DNA of 64,000 nt, taken from Diadophis punctatus similis (lineage: Eukaryota; Chordata; Lepidosauria; Squamata; Dipsadidae). Position numbers and translations under genes: made by a program. The notes beneath the pieces are model-generated. The model was not told where the DNA came from and did not search any database. It saw only the letters and a list, made by a program, of their open reading frames with translations. The stretch is taken from positions 7,422,263 through 7,486,262 of the forward strand of contig JALIGW010000031.1 in the NCBI GenBank assembly GCA_023053685.1. The letters run 5' to 3'. Below are positions 1 to 10,076 of this stretch, in pieces (within the stretch, counting starts at the first letter, position 1; each line of letters starts with the position of its first letter).

Positions 1-89
1 TGTCAGGCTCAACATGTGAGCCATTGGGACTGATGTGATTTACCATTCCAAGGGAGTTACATAATGTCGAAACCTATTCCTCCAAAGTC

Positions 90-1067
90 TTGGGGAGACC
101 ATTGATAAAGCACCAGGTCCTCCAAGCTTATAGGGAGGTGTTTGAGGGCCCTATTGCATCTGTTCCAGGAGAGGTTCATTTTCAACTTGATCCCACTGTT
201 CCTCCAGTACAAAGTGCCCCGCGCAATGTCCCTATAGCCATTAAGTCACAGGTTAAAGTACAGTTGGATAAATATGAAGCAGAGGGACATATTGTTTCAG
301 TAGCCGAGCCAACCGACTGGATAAGTAACATGGTGGTGATTAGGAAATTGGAAAAGATCCAAATTTGTATCGATCCTAAGTTTTTGAATATGGCCTTGAA
401 GCGATCGCATTACCCAATGCCAACTTTAGAGGATGTTTTGCACAAGCTGCCTAAGGCATGGATTTTTACACTTGTTGATGCCAGGGATGCCTTCTTACAG
501 TGTAAACTGGATGAAGAGAGCAGCTATATGACCACGTTTTGGACTCCTTGGGGCAGAAAGAGGTGGCTTAAACTGCCCTTTGGTGTCTCCGTAGCACCAG
601 AGATATATCAAAGGAAGCAGCATGAATTATTGAGTGGTCTCAGTGGAATTGAGCCTATAGCTGATGATATCCTTATAGTTGGGTGTGGCGACACTGATGA
701 CGAAGCAGAGCATGATCATGATGGGAAACTAATGACACTATTGGAGTGGTGTAAGCAGATGAAGCTGAGGCTCAGTATAAAGAAGCTGCAGTTTAAGGTG
801 CGAGAAGTCCGCTTTCATGGACATATTTTAACATCACAAGGGTTAAAAGCGGACCCAAACAAGATCAGAGCTATTGTGAACATGCCACTGCCTACTGATG
901 CTAAAGCAGTGCAGAGATTCATTGGCTTTGTCACATATTTAGCAAAATTCTTGCCACATTTATCTGAGGTGCGCCAGCCATTGAGACGTCTGGTGGATAA
1001 AGATGCAGTTTGGCACTGGCTCCCTAAACATGATCTTTCAACTGAGACCACCATCAAGAGATGTAAG
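90..1067 (+). pseudogene. Gypsy reverse transcriptase fragment
   Basis: About 325 codons of Gypsy-type RT. Visible landmarks are the linker before RT (VPGEVHFQLDP), the palm segment ICIDPKFLN, the FTLVDARDAF block (first catalytic Asp region), LPFGVSVAPEIYQ, and the catalytic box read as IADDILIVG. Then follow HGHILTSQGL and the RFIGFVTYLAKFLPHLS thumb. These are standard landmarks of Gypsy pol. The frame runs straight into integrase-type sequence just before the solo LTR at 1068, so RNase H has been lost. The nominal stop at 1071-1073 lies in the inserted LTR and is not the element's own stop. The initiator ATG at 90 is not meaningful, since this is an internal pol fragment. Confidence 0.85.
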
Positions 1068-1542
1068 TGTTAGGTCTCTGACCATAACTAATATTGGGTA
1101 GGACAATATATGTTTAACTTTTAACAGAAGTATGTCTGTTTAGCTGAGGTGTTGCAGACTGCCACAAGAGGGAGCTAGAGTTCACAGCTTATTTCTCTGG
1201 GAGTCCCTCTCTGTTTGTCTTTGGTCTCTGCTACTCAGTGTATTCTCTGCTACTCACTAGAGCAAGACATTGTGTATGTATGCTCTGCATTTCTCTCTGT
1301 GTTGTAGTTATGTATTATAGCTAAAATGTATTTGTACTTGATAGTATTTGGATTGTTATTATGACTATTAAGTGTTTGACTTTGGACTGTTTATAGGAAA
1401 ATGCTATTTCTTAAAGTAAACTTTAACTCAAGTTAGTGTATCTGTGTGTGGCTGAGTACTTATTCACAACTGATCTCAATCTAAACGTTTTCTGTATGCA
1501 CAACCTTGGTAACACAAGGAATACTCTGCTAATACATTAACA
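1068..1542. mobile_element. Solo LTR inserted in the Gypsy pol gene (TSD GTAAG)
   Basis: A 475-bp block begins TGTTA and ends TAACA, a 5-bp terminal inverted repeat in the usual TG...CA form. It is flanked by identical GTAAG at 1063-1067 and 1543-1547. Pol sequence on the two sides stays in the same reading frame once the block and one TSD copy are discounted, which confirms the boundaries. It has no coding capacity. A 5-bp duplication is typical of Gypsy, BEL and many ERV integrases, so the family is not assigned. Confidence 0.85.
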
Positions 1543-1547
1543 GTAAG

Positions 1548-2312
1548 TCTCAGTTTGCACGTTACGGGCAACCAAATGTAGTGATTACAGATAATGGTCC
1601 TCAATTTGTAAGTCTGCAATTTAAAAAATTTGCTGCGGAATGGGAGTTTGATCATATTACTTCATCGCCACGTTATCCGCAAGTGAACGGAAAAGCCGAA
1701 TCAGCTGTAAAAATTGCTAAGAAATTATGTAGGAAAGCATATGGAGAAGGTAGTGATCCATGGAAGGCTATTTTACATTGGAGGAATACTCCAACCGAAG
1801 GTATGGACAGTAGCTCAGCACAAAGATTAATGTCACGGAGATTAAAGACGTCCTTACCCGTGGCAAATAAGTTGCTTGAGCCTGTGGTGATACAAGGGGT
1901 CCCGGAAAGGCTATGGCAGAAGAGGCAAGTGGCTAAGGCCAAATATGATAGATCTGCAAGAGACTTGCCAGAGTTGAAGGTGGGAGAACGAATTCGGATG
2001 AGACAACTGCCTGGAGATCAGACTGGCCGTTGGGAAAGGGTACCTGTTTACAACAAGTGGCATCCCGCTCCTATTTGGTGGAGATTGGGGGAACCCGATA
2101 CCAGCAGAACCGTGTGGACTTGCATGTGGCTGAGCAACCAGACTCCTCATATCCAGTGGGTGGGTCAGAGACAGTTGCCAAGCCAAACCTTCTTAAGGAT
2201 AATAAAGAATGCCTGCCGGACATTGATGACAGACAGCAAGTTGGTGTGTCTGGTGATAGCCAAACATCCGAGGCCTCAGAAAATGGCAAGCAAAGAGATC
2301 AAGTCTGTGTGA
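1548..2312 (+). pseudogene. Gypsy integrase fragment (core second half and C-terminus)
   Basis: The piece resumes directly after the right TSD of the solo LTR. It shows VITDNGPQFVS (second catalytic Asp), then SSPRYPQVNGKAES with the catalytic Glu, and WRNTP, all in the order of a retroviral-type integrase core (D-D-35-E). The C-terminal part (LKVGERIRMRQ) resembles the small beta-barrel DNA-binding domain. The zinc-binding N-terminus and first Asp are absent through an internal deletion of the element. The frame closes at 2310-2312. The purine tract and 3' LTR follow within about 90 bases. Confidence 0.8.
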
Positions 2313-2403
2313 CTTGTGAGTCAGGTGTGCGAGAGCCAGTCGTCACTCAGAGTGGTAGATGTTCACGCCCCCCTGATAGACTCTGTTATTAGAAAAGGGG
2401 AGA

Positions 2404-2546
2404 TGTTATGGGGTTGTGTTTGCTTTTAATCTTTATCTCTATGTGCCTCTATGAGGTGTTTCCAGTTCCTGGGTGTTGTCTTTGAAGATGCTTTATAAAC
2501 GTCATTAGTTTGTTTTTAGCTCGTTAATAAAAGCTTATCTGAAACA
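2404..2546 (+). repeat. Partial 3' LTR of the first Gypsy element
   Basis: Starts TGTTATGG directly after the purine-rich tract AAAAGGGGAGA at 2393-2403 and contains AATAAA near 2526. It stops where L1 ORF2 sequence (GGCTTTGGACTTCCAG) begins, so only the first 140 bases or so remain. No 5' LTR is available for comparison. Confidence 0.65.
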
Positions 2547-3706
2547 GGGGGCTTTGGACTTCCAGATTGGGAAATTTATTATCAAGCAGCAGTATTGCAA
2601 TGGATAACGGACTGGATACAAATTAACAATAAAAGGATACTAGCGCTCGAGGGACATTATCTACAGGTTGGATGGCATGGGTTCTTATGGGATGGAAAGC
2701 ATAAAATACATTCCTATTTTCAAAAACATAAAATCAGAGAATCACTATATAAAATATGGGCTAAAATAAAATACCAACACTATAAGGAAATTCCTATATG
2801 GTTTTCCAGTATGGAAGCGACCACTTATCTCACAACAACAGACATACATAAAATGGTAAAGTATTTTGATATTTTGGATGAACAAGGAAACCTGAAAGAT
2901 ATTGAAATTTTGAAGGAGCAAGGAATTAGAATAGATTGGTGGCAATATTACAAAATTAGATCTAGACTACAAGAGGATAAGAAGAAATTTGGAATAGCAA
3001 AAAAGAAATCACAATTGGATAAAATTTTATTGGGACAAGGGAAAAAATGATAACAAAAATTTATAAATTTTTATTAGATTACAAAATGAAAAAAGAAACT
3101 GTCAAAGGCAATATGATTAGTTGGGTCAAAAATTTTGGATATGACATACATTTGGAAAAATGGGAAGAAATTTGGATTAAGAATTTGAAATTAACTAAAT
3201 CAACTTCATATAAAGAAAATATTTATAAAATGTACTACAGATGGCACCTACCACCAGTGAGATTGACCAAAATGTATCAAAATATGAATCCCAAATGCTG
3301 GAAATGTCCACATAAAAATGGAACATACTACCATATGTGGTGGACCTGCCCAAGAGTTAAAAATTTTTGGCAAAAAATACATGACTGGCTCGAAGAAATA
3401 ACCACACACAAAATAAGCATCAAACCAGAAATATTCTTACTAGGGATATTAGAACAAACAATAGAAAGGAAATATTGGTATATTATAATTCATATACTGA
3501 CAGCGGCAAGAATATGCCTAACACAATACTGGAAGCAGGGCAATGTACCGACTGAAAATGTAATTATTAGAAAAATTCTAGAATGTGCAGAACTAGACAA
3601 ATTAACAATGGAATTAAATCAGAAAGAAGATTCAGAATATTTTGAAATTTGGAATTCTTTTTATAATTGGCTGGAAAGGAGAAAAGAAAAAAATAGAAAT
3701 GTATAG
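2547..3706 (+). pseudogene. L1 ORF2p C-terminal fragment, frameshifted
   Basis: Two overlapping frames (2595-3050 and 3047-3706) together cover the ORF2p region downstream of RT. The second carries the C-terminal cysteine motif read as CWKC...HMWWTC (CX2C...H...C), characteristic of L1-clade ORF2p, followed by LLGI. A frameshift near 3040 separates them. There is no endonuclease or RT catalytic core. ORF2p would copy L1 RNA at a nicked target, but this fragment cannot. Confidence 0.8.
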
Positions 3707-3860
3707 ACTGATGTATAAGTTATGAATATATATAGAAATAGATAAGTTTAGTTATTATAAATGTATGTATGCATCAATATATATATTTAGATAAAAACTA
3801 TAAGAAAAATATGACATATACAGTTATATAAGGGTGTATAGTTATATATAAGTAAAAAGA
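2547..3860 (+). mobile_element. L1 LINE, 5'-truncated (copy A)
   Basis: C-terminal third of L1 ORF2 plus an AT-rich 3' UTR. It starts at the GFGLPDWEIYY block that also occurs in the two other L1 copies here (6717 and 21690), so 5' truncation is clear. No target-site duplication was found. The left edge abuts a Gypsy LTR, and the right edge fades into AT-rich sequence near 3860. Confidence 0.8.
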
Positions 3861-4864
3861 TAATGTCAAGACGCTTACCGTAGAAGTACCTAAGAGGTTT
3901 ATATGTGTATATATGTACATGTATATACATATATTGTTTTGTTTAATGTTTGTGTGTCTTTTTTAATGTTTATACACCTATCTCCAAATGCTTTGGTTTC
4001 TTATTTAAGTGGCCATTTTCCCCACAATAGCTAGTACATGAACTTTCTATGTGTAGGAATGTGATGGCTCCCTACCTACAGTCTGAAGACTTACTTTCCA
4101 TTTGGAGTTTGTGAGGTTCAGATCATGAGAGGAAGCATCAGCATCCAGGATCATCATGTACTGAGGCTGCCGACTGCTTCCTTCTCATCCAGATTGTAGA
4201 GAAAGTGCATATCCACCATGCTTTGGGCATAGGAAAGCCTACTGTATCTTTTTCTGTCAAATTTGAATCAAAGTAACAAAAGTGTTAGCAAAGAGACCAT
4301 AGTAATAGTATGAAGAGACAAATGGTTGCAGACGCAGACATGAGAGAGAGAGAGAGAGTCTAGAATACAAAATCCTGTAAATAACAAAGAGCAATGCCTC
4401 TTATATGCCTCTACAAAAGAGATTCTTTATTCCAATGGTAGAAAAATAAATGTACATATTCCCCACAGATTTATACACTAAAAGTATTTTGTTCTAAAAG
4501 AAAATGACTTATTTGTATATTTTTCAGATTCTAGCGTAAAAATGATGCCTCCATTGTAAAAATGATGTCCCTGTAATTTCAGAAGCATAGTATCATGAAA
4601 TTGGAAGGATTTTAGTCTGTCAACTCTATCACACATCCTCTTCACATTTAAACATCTCCAGCAGCTGACTGTTGGGTTATTTGTTTTTGAATATTTCTGG
4701 TGTTTAATCATTCTTTTTTTCTAACAATATATTACAATAGCCTACACTTGCAGTGGCAAAGGTTTCATTAAAAATCATTTTATTTTTGTATATTTAGGAA
4801 ATGAAGTGGCTAATCTTGGAGAGAAGACTAATGAAACCCCCCCTTTTGGGGGGGGATTCTTTAA
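3861..4864. other. Intronic stretch, no gene seen
   Basis: AT-rich sequence with TATA-like runs at 3861-3960, a short (GA)n at about 4342-4360, and otherwise unique-looking DNA. Short open frames on the minus strand (4478-4966) show no recognisable motif. A C7-TTTT-G8 hairpin at about 4838-4856 sits just before the next L1 fragment. Confidence 0.5.
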
Positions 4865-5375
4865 ACAACAAATAAGAGTTATGAAATTCGGCCCCAAATT
4901 TGAAAATATGATTGATGTAATATATACAAAACAAAAGGCCAGAGTAATGATAAACGGGGATTTCATGGAAAAAATTAATATCTCTAAAGGAGTAAGACAA
5001 GGATGTCCGATGTCACCCCTAATCTTTATACTCTCAATTGAGGTATTATTGAATCAGATTAGACAAAATGAAGAAATAAAGGGAACTAGGATTAAAAAGG
5101 AGCATTATAAAACCCAGGCATTCACCAATGACTTGGTGTTCTTTTTGGAAGATCCGATAGAATCTGGAATACAATTACTAAAAGAAATAGAAAAATTTGG
5201 AAAGGTAGCGTGACTTAAAATTAAAGACAAAACGAAAATATTAACCAAAAATCTTATAAAAGATCAGGTAAAAGAGTTAACTGAGAAAACAAAACTACAG
5301 CCAGCAAAAAAAAAATACTTAGGAATTTGGCTTACAGCAAGACATTCATCACTCAAGGAAGATAATTATATTAAA
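4865..5375 (+). pseudogene. L1 ORF2p reverse transcriptase fragment
   Basis: Shows FENMIDVIYTKQKARVMING, then the RT block GVRQGCPMSPLIFILSIEVLL typical of L1 RT. The catalytic box has decayed to AFTNDLVFFLED where YADDM or similar is expected, so a catalytic Asp is replaced. A stop at 5211-5213 ends the frame, after which the coding trace continues to the insertion at 5376. Confidence 0.8.
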
Positions 5376-6461
5376 CATGGGGGTTGGTTAAGTTGCCTGG
5401 GCTGGAAACTCCTCAAAATAAGTTCCTGAGGAGAATTTTGGCAGTGTCCCCTGGAACCCCAGCATGTGTAGTAAGGGCAGAAACGGAAGTCCATGCGATT
5501 GGGCCTTGTTGAAGACCGTTTATTATTGGTTAAGAATAATCGAGATGGAGGAAGGGAGGTTACCAAAATTAGCTCTAATGGAGCAGATTATCTCAAGTAA
5601 TAAAAATAACTGGTTATCAAGAGTTCTGAAGCAGGTATCTAGCTCTGGTATTCCTTTAAATTGGCAGCAGTACGATCATAGGCAGATCCGAAATTGGATT
5701 GCACAGAGATTTAAGGACATAAGTGCCCAATCGGATATTGCACAGGTGACAGCAGTAAAAGTTTGCCCCTGGTTATCAGCCAATAAACAAAATTTTAAAA
5801 TAGAAAAATATTTAACTGTGCCTTTATTTCCCGACATAAGGCGATTTTTTACCAAATTGAGATTAGACCAACTTCAAACAAACATGCTTTGGGGTAGGTA
5901 TAAGGGTATCCCTGTAAGAGAAAGAGTTTGTTTATGTGGGATGGGGGAAGTTGAAACAATGTCCCATGTAATTTTTGATTGCCCCCTATACTCAGATTTG
6001 AGGGAACATAAGCTGGGCAAGATCTTTTATACAGCATCCCTAAATCTAAAGAGTGCTTCTTGCAACATTGTCTGTTAGGTTCTAACTTGCAGCTGGTGAA
6101 ATGGATTGCCAAATTTGCGGTAAAGTTGATGGAAAAAAGGACAAAGTTGGTGCAGCAGAATGTGGTAGATTGTAGGAAGGATCATTTGATTTAATAATGT
6201 AATTTTAATAGTAGTTTTAAGACTGATTGGGTAGATGCAGGGGTTACATTATAATATAATTTTAATCATATTTAATTTTTATCTCAAATGATTGTATTTT
6301 ATTCTGATCTCATTTTAGATCGTATTTTATTCTAATTTCATTCTAAATTGTGCATTATTCCAATTTCATTTAAATTGTTTTACCAAACTTTTGTAATGAT
6401 TTGTTTTTGGAACTCTGCACTTTGATATGGCCCAAGGGCTAATCAATAAATAAATACATCG
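5376..6461 (+). mobile_element. Non-LTR retrotransposon (clade uncertain) inserted in L1; 13-bp TSD
   Basis: About 1.09 kb inserted between two copies of TAATTATATTAAA (5363-5375 and 6462-6474). It encodes the C-terminal part of a non-L1 pol and has an AT-rich 3' region ending in CTAATCAATAAATAAATA. The truncated 5' end, A/T-rich short-repeat tail and a TSD over 10 bp are hallmarks of target-primed reverse transcription. The CLCG...H...C finger suggests an I/Jockey- or Vingi-like element rather than L1 or CR1. This is inferred from motif style only. Confidence 0.75.
5464..6078 (+). pseudogene. Non-LTR retrotransposon pol C-terminus
   Basis: About 205 codons from the C-terminal region after RT. 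A tryptophan- and lysine-rich segment is followed by LRLDQLQTNMLWGRYKGIPV and then the finger read as RVCLCGMGEVETMSHVIFDC (CXC...H...C). Such a finger near the C-terminus is common in I-, Jockey- and Vingi-type pol. Upstream frames (5376-5463) are interrupted by stops. The start codon is not meaningful. No catalytic domain is present. Confidence 0.65.
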
Positions 6462-7860
6462 TAATTATATTAAATTACTCCAAAAAATGAAACAGGACTT
6501 AGAACGATGGGGAAAGATGCAACTATCACTAATTGGGAAAATAGCATCCATAAAAATGAATATCTTATCAAGATGGTTATATTTATTTCAGACAGCACCT
6601 ATAAAATTAGATAAAAAATTTTTGGGGAAATTAAATAAAACAATAACCAAATTTATATGGACAGGAAAAAAGCCAAGAATAAAACTCAAATTATTACAAG
6701 ATAGTCGAATTAGGGGTGGCTTTGGACTTCCAGATTGGGAAATATATCATCAATCCGCAATGTTATTGTGGATAAAAGAGTGGATAATTTTAAACAATGG
6801 AAGAATATTAACATTAGAGGGCCATAATTTGCAAGAAGGTTGGCATGCCCATCTATGGGGGAAAAAATACAAAACACTCACACTTCCAAAACCATTCAAT
6901 AAGGGGCGCATTATTACAGATCTGGAGGAAAATCAGGGCAAAACATTATATGAAGATACCAAGATGGCTATCTACGATGGAGGCCATGATCTGCCCTAAT
7001 ATGCTAGAAAGGACTAAAATGAGAAGGTATGAAGAACTATTAGATAAACAAGGTAAATTAAAGACTAAACAATAATTAGATGATGAAGGAATAAATATTG
7101 ATTGGTGGCCATACCTACATATATAAAATAGATTTAAAAAATACATGGAAGAATTTGGCATAGATAAAGAAGAGAAACTAATAGATAAAATTTTATTAGG
7201 ACCAGAAAAAAAATTTATATCCAAAATGTACAATTATTTATTACAGGTTGACAAGGAAGAAGAGATTGTAAAAGACAATATGATAGAATGGGCAAAAATT
7301 TTGGGTACACTATTCAATTGGACGACTGGGGAAAACTATGGATGAAAAATTATAAATTGACTATGTCGGCCTCGTATAAGGAGAATTTGTATAAAATGTA
7401 CTATTGTTGGCATCTGGCTCTGGCTAGACTAGCCAAAATATATTCAAACCTGAACCCAAGATGCTGGAAGTGCAAGTATGAACACGGTACATACTATCAC
7501 ATGTGGTGGTCCTGCCCAGAGGCAAAGAGATACTGGAGTAAGATAAGAACATGGATTCAAGAAATAACAAATTTGCAAATCGAATTTAAACCAGAGATGT
7601 ATCTTTTAGGGATCATTAGAGGACAATGGGCTAAAGAAATTCAATATCTCATAATACATATTCTGATGGCAGCCAGAATAGCCTTTGCACAAGTATGGAA
7701 ATCCAAAAGCTGTCCCCCGGAAAATATGATAATAATTTAAAAAATGGAATGCGCAAAAATGGTGAAAGTGTAGTTAGAACTACAAAATCGTGTAGAAAAA
7801 GAATACTATATGGTATGGGAAAAACTATATAACTGGTTAGAAATTAGGAAAAATCAGTAA
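6462..7860 (+). pseudogene. L1 ORF2p thumb and C-terminal region, frameshifted
   Basis: Continues L1 copy B after the insertion. LERWGKMQLSLIGKIASIKM and the FIWTGKKPRIKL segment match the region after RT in L1 ORF2p, followed by GGFGLPDWEIYHQ. The C-terminal finger (CWKCKYEHGTYYHMWWSC) is near 7460-7520. Frames break near 6999, 7075 and 7345, and the last stop is near 7740. The L1 at 20610-23035 carries the same order of blocks. Confidence 0.8.
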
Positions 7861-7958
7861 ATGTTTATATAAATGTAAATGAAAATGTAAATATTACTCT
7901 CAATGTAAATGTGATGGAATAACATATATAAATAACCAAATAATTGTCAATGTCACAG

Positions 7959-8112
7959 AAATAGCAATAGCAATAGCACTTAGACTTATATACCGCTTCA
8001 TAGTGCTTTACAGCCCTCTCTAAGCGGTTTACAGAGTTCAGCATATTGCCCCCAACAATCTGGGTCCTCATTTTACCCACCTCGGAAGGATGGAAGGCTG
8101 AGTCAACCTTGA
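7959..8112 (-). mobile_element. Squamate tRNA-derived SINE, 5'-truncated
   Basis: Antisense SINE body and tail. The (ATAGCA)n tail lies at 7961, followed by the complement of the conserved box GTAAACCGCTTAGAGAGGGC and of the GACTCAGCCTTCCATCCTTC block. The tRNA-like head is missing. It lies inside the 3' UTR of L1 copy B. The same family occurs at 13516, 27303 and 63111. Confidence 0.85.
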
Positions 8113-8206
8113 AGAATGAAGAATATGAATGTGTATAAGAATGTGTATGAATGTATATATGTTTTTAAAGTTAAAATGTAATAAACAAATTAAAAAGAAA
8201 AAAGAA

Positions 8207-9246
8207 CCACCACCCCCTGCCTTTTTTAAGGTGGGGGAATTGCCTGATTGAAGCCGTTGCTAAAACACATTGGTAGCAAAGCAAAAAAAAAAAAAGCAAT
8301 GGACATGAATGCTATTTTTCCCCTACTAGAGCACACCACCACTCGTTTCCATCTCCGTCAGCACAGCCTGCCATGAGAGCCATAATTCAACCCACAAGGC
8401 ATTGAAGAATATTGGCTCCCAAGCATCTGTAGTTCAGACACTTTGTCATCATGAGCTTTCAACAGGGTAAATAAGTTGATTAAAGGAGATTTTTCATGTG
8501 TGTGTGTGTGTAGTTATGTGCACACATTGCTCTCCTAGAAATCTCTTTGCCTTCTTTCTTGAGTCTTTTTTGGTAAAATTGTGTTTTATGGTCTGGTTTC
8601 TCAAAACAGTGTTGCACTACCACATCTATGGGCCACATGGAGATTTTAATAGGCAGGCCTTTTAATCCTTTTAATGCTTTTAATATTCAGTTGGTCCTCT
8701 TTTGACACTGATACTCATTCTATTAGTCACAAATGTTATCAGAGTCTTTGTAATCTATTAGAATCTCACCGGTTCGGCCACTCTAATAACTCCAAGGAGG
8801 AATGGTTGTTGCAAGCTTACATGTCAGTAGAAAGTGGCCTGAGCATGGCAAGAATATGTGTGATTTCCCCCTCATCTTTAAGTTACTACTCTTCAAGTTA
8901 TATTTCTACAACTTTAGCCAACATTTAACTCTAAGTATTAATATTTAAATTCAGTCTCTGGAATAAAGTTGACATCCATCTACTGTACTTCAGCATTTCA
9001 ACATTCTTTCCCTACTTCATTTTCTCAAAAGCCCAAATTCTTGAAAGTGAACTAAGATACTTCCACTCAGTTATTTTAATTACATGTAATTTCAATTTGT
9101 GTATTCCCTCCCCATATTTTATAGATGATGCCCTATCCAATGAGATGCAAATATCTTGTTTTATTTTGGCCTGTCCAGTATTTTTAAAATATAAGAAAGG
9201 GGAACAAATTTTTTGTAAACTTTTTTATAAAATGCATGGAAAGGAC
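8207..9246. other. Intronic stretch, no gene seen
   Basis: A short C/G hairpin (CCCCCTGCCTT/AAGGTGGGGG, about 8213-8237), an A13 run, and a short (TG)n at 8498-8511. Open frames here (8674-8928, 9097-9315) have no recognisable motif and are treated as chance. Confidence 0.5.
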
Positions 9247-9900
9247 CAGTGGTGGGTTTCAAAAATTTTCGCTACTGGTTCGGTGGGCGTGGCTAGGTGG
9301 GGGGCATGTGACTGAGTGTGGCCAACTTGACATCACTCAAGCCCATGCCCACTCAGTCACATGACTCCCCCATCTAGCCACGCCCACAGGAAAAGGTAGG
9401 CAAATTTTTGGAATTTCCACCTATCTACCCCCACCCTCCCTTCACCAGTTGCCCCCATTTCCCCTCCTTTAGTGGCCCTGGCCCTAGCCCTGCTTCCTCC
9501 CCCCCCCACCGCCTCTTTGTTCTGGCTGCTTACCTTCTGCAGTGGCTGGTCCAGAGTCTGGAAGGCAAGCTGACTGGAATTTTCAGCAGCCCCCAGCCAG
9601 CTGCCACTGCTGGAAAGCAGCTGGCAAAGAAGTACTGGAGGTCACAGAAAAAGCTGCTGCCGTGCCAACGCCACCGTGTTCTTCATGCTTGCACATCCCA
9701 TTGGACTTGCAAGGCAATGGGATGCGTGTGCATGAAGAACATGGTGGTGATGAACATGGTGGGTGGGGCGAGCGAGTGGTGACCGGGGGACTGGTTTGGG
9801 GGTGTGGCTAGCCAGCCATCACTACCGGTTCGGCGACCTTGGCCAAATTTTCGCCAACGGTTCACGCGAACCGGTGCGAACCAGCTGAATACCACCTCTG
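9247..9900. mobile_element. hAT-type MITE (8-bp TSD, 7/8)
   Basis: Begins CAGTGGTGGGTTTC and ends with the near-complement GAATACCACCTCTG. It is flanked by GAAAGGAC (9239-9246) and GACAGGAC (9901-9908). Inner subterminal blocks CTACTGGTTCGG and GCGAACCGGTGCGAACC are also complementary. It is GC-rich, has no transposase, and is 654 bp. Two shorter relatives are at 27774 and 38075. The open frames inside are low-complexity artefacts. Confidence 0.85.
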
Positions 9901-9946
9901 GACAGGACAGGACATAATTTTGGTTATATTTGTGCAAAAGCACACA

Positions 9947-10076
9947 AATCATTTTGTAAAATGAGATTAAAACATCTTTGAAGATAGCAATACTATGCAA
10001 TGTGGAAGCAAGAGGAATCATTTTGTAAAATGAGATTAAAACATCTTTGAAGATAGCAATACTATGCAATGTGGAA
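9947..10076. repeat. 69-bp tandem duplication
   Basis: Two consecutive copies with period 69 (starting 9947 and 10016) contain TTTTGTAAAATGAGATTAAA and GCAATACTATGCAATGTGGAA. They are essentially identical over the shared part, so the duplication is recent. Confidence 0.9.

Larger units (their letters stand above)
1..2546 (+). mobile_element. Broken Gypsy-type LTR retrotransposon (3' part)
   Basis: The window opens inside a Gypsy/Metaviridae element. RT (90-1067) is followed by the second half of an integrase (1548-2312), a purine tract AAAAGGGGAGA at 2393-2403, and the start of a 3' LTR at 2404 (TGTTATGG...). The LTR has AATAAA near 2526 and is cut off at about 2546 by an L1 fragment. RNase H and the front of integrase are missing, so the copy had an internal deletion before a solo LTR landed at 1068. 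The 5' end lies outside the window. Confidence 0.85.
4865..8206 (+). mobile_element. L1 LINE copy B, split by a non-LTR insertion and a SINE
   Basis: One L1 copy in two coding blocks. RT from about 4868 to 5375 and the region from 6462 onward are collinear and are separated only by the element at 5376-6461, which has a perfect 13-bp TSD. The C-terminus runs to about 7860. The 3' UTR is interrupted by a SINE fragment (7959-8112) and resumes with TAATAAACAAATT and an A-rich tail near 8206. It is 5'-truncated inside RT and has several frameshifts and stops. Confidence 0.8.
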
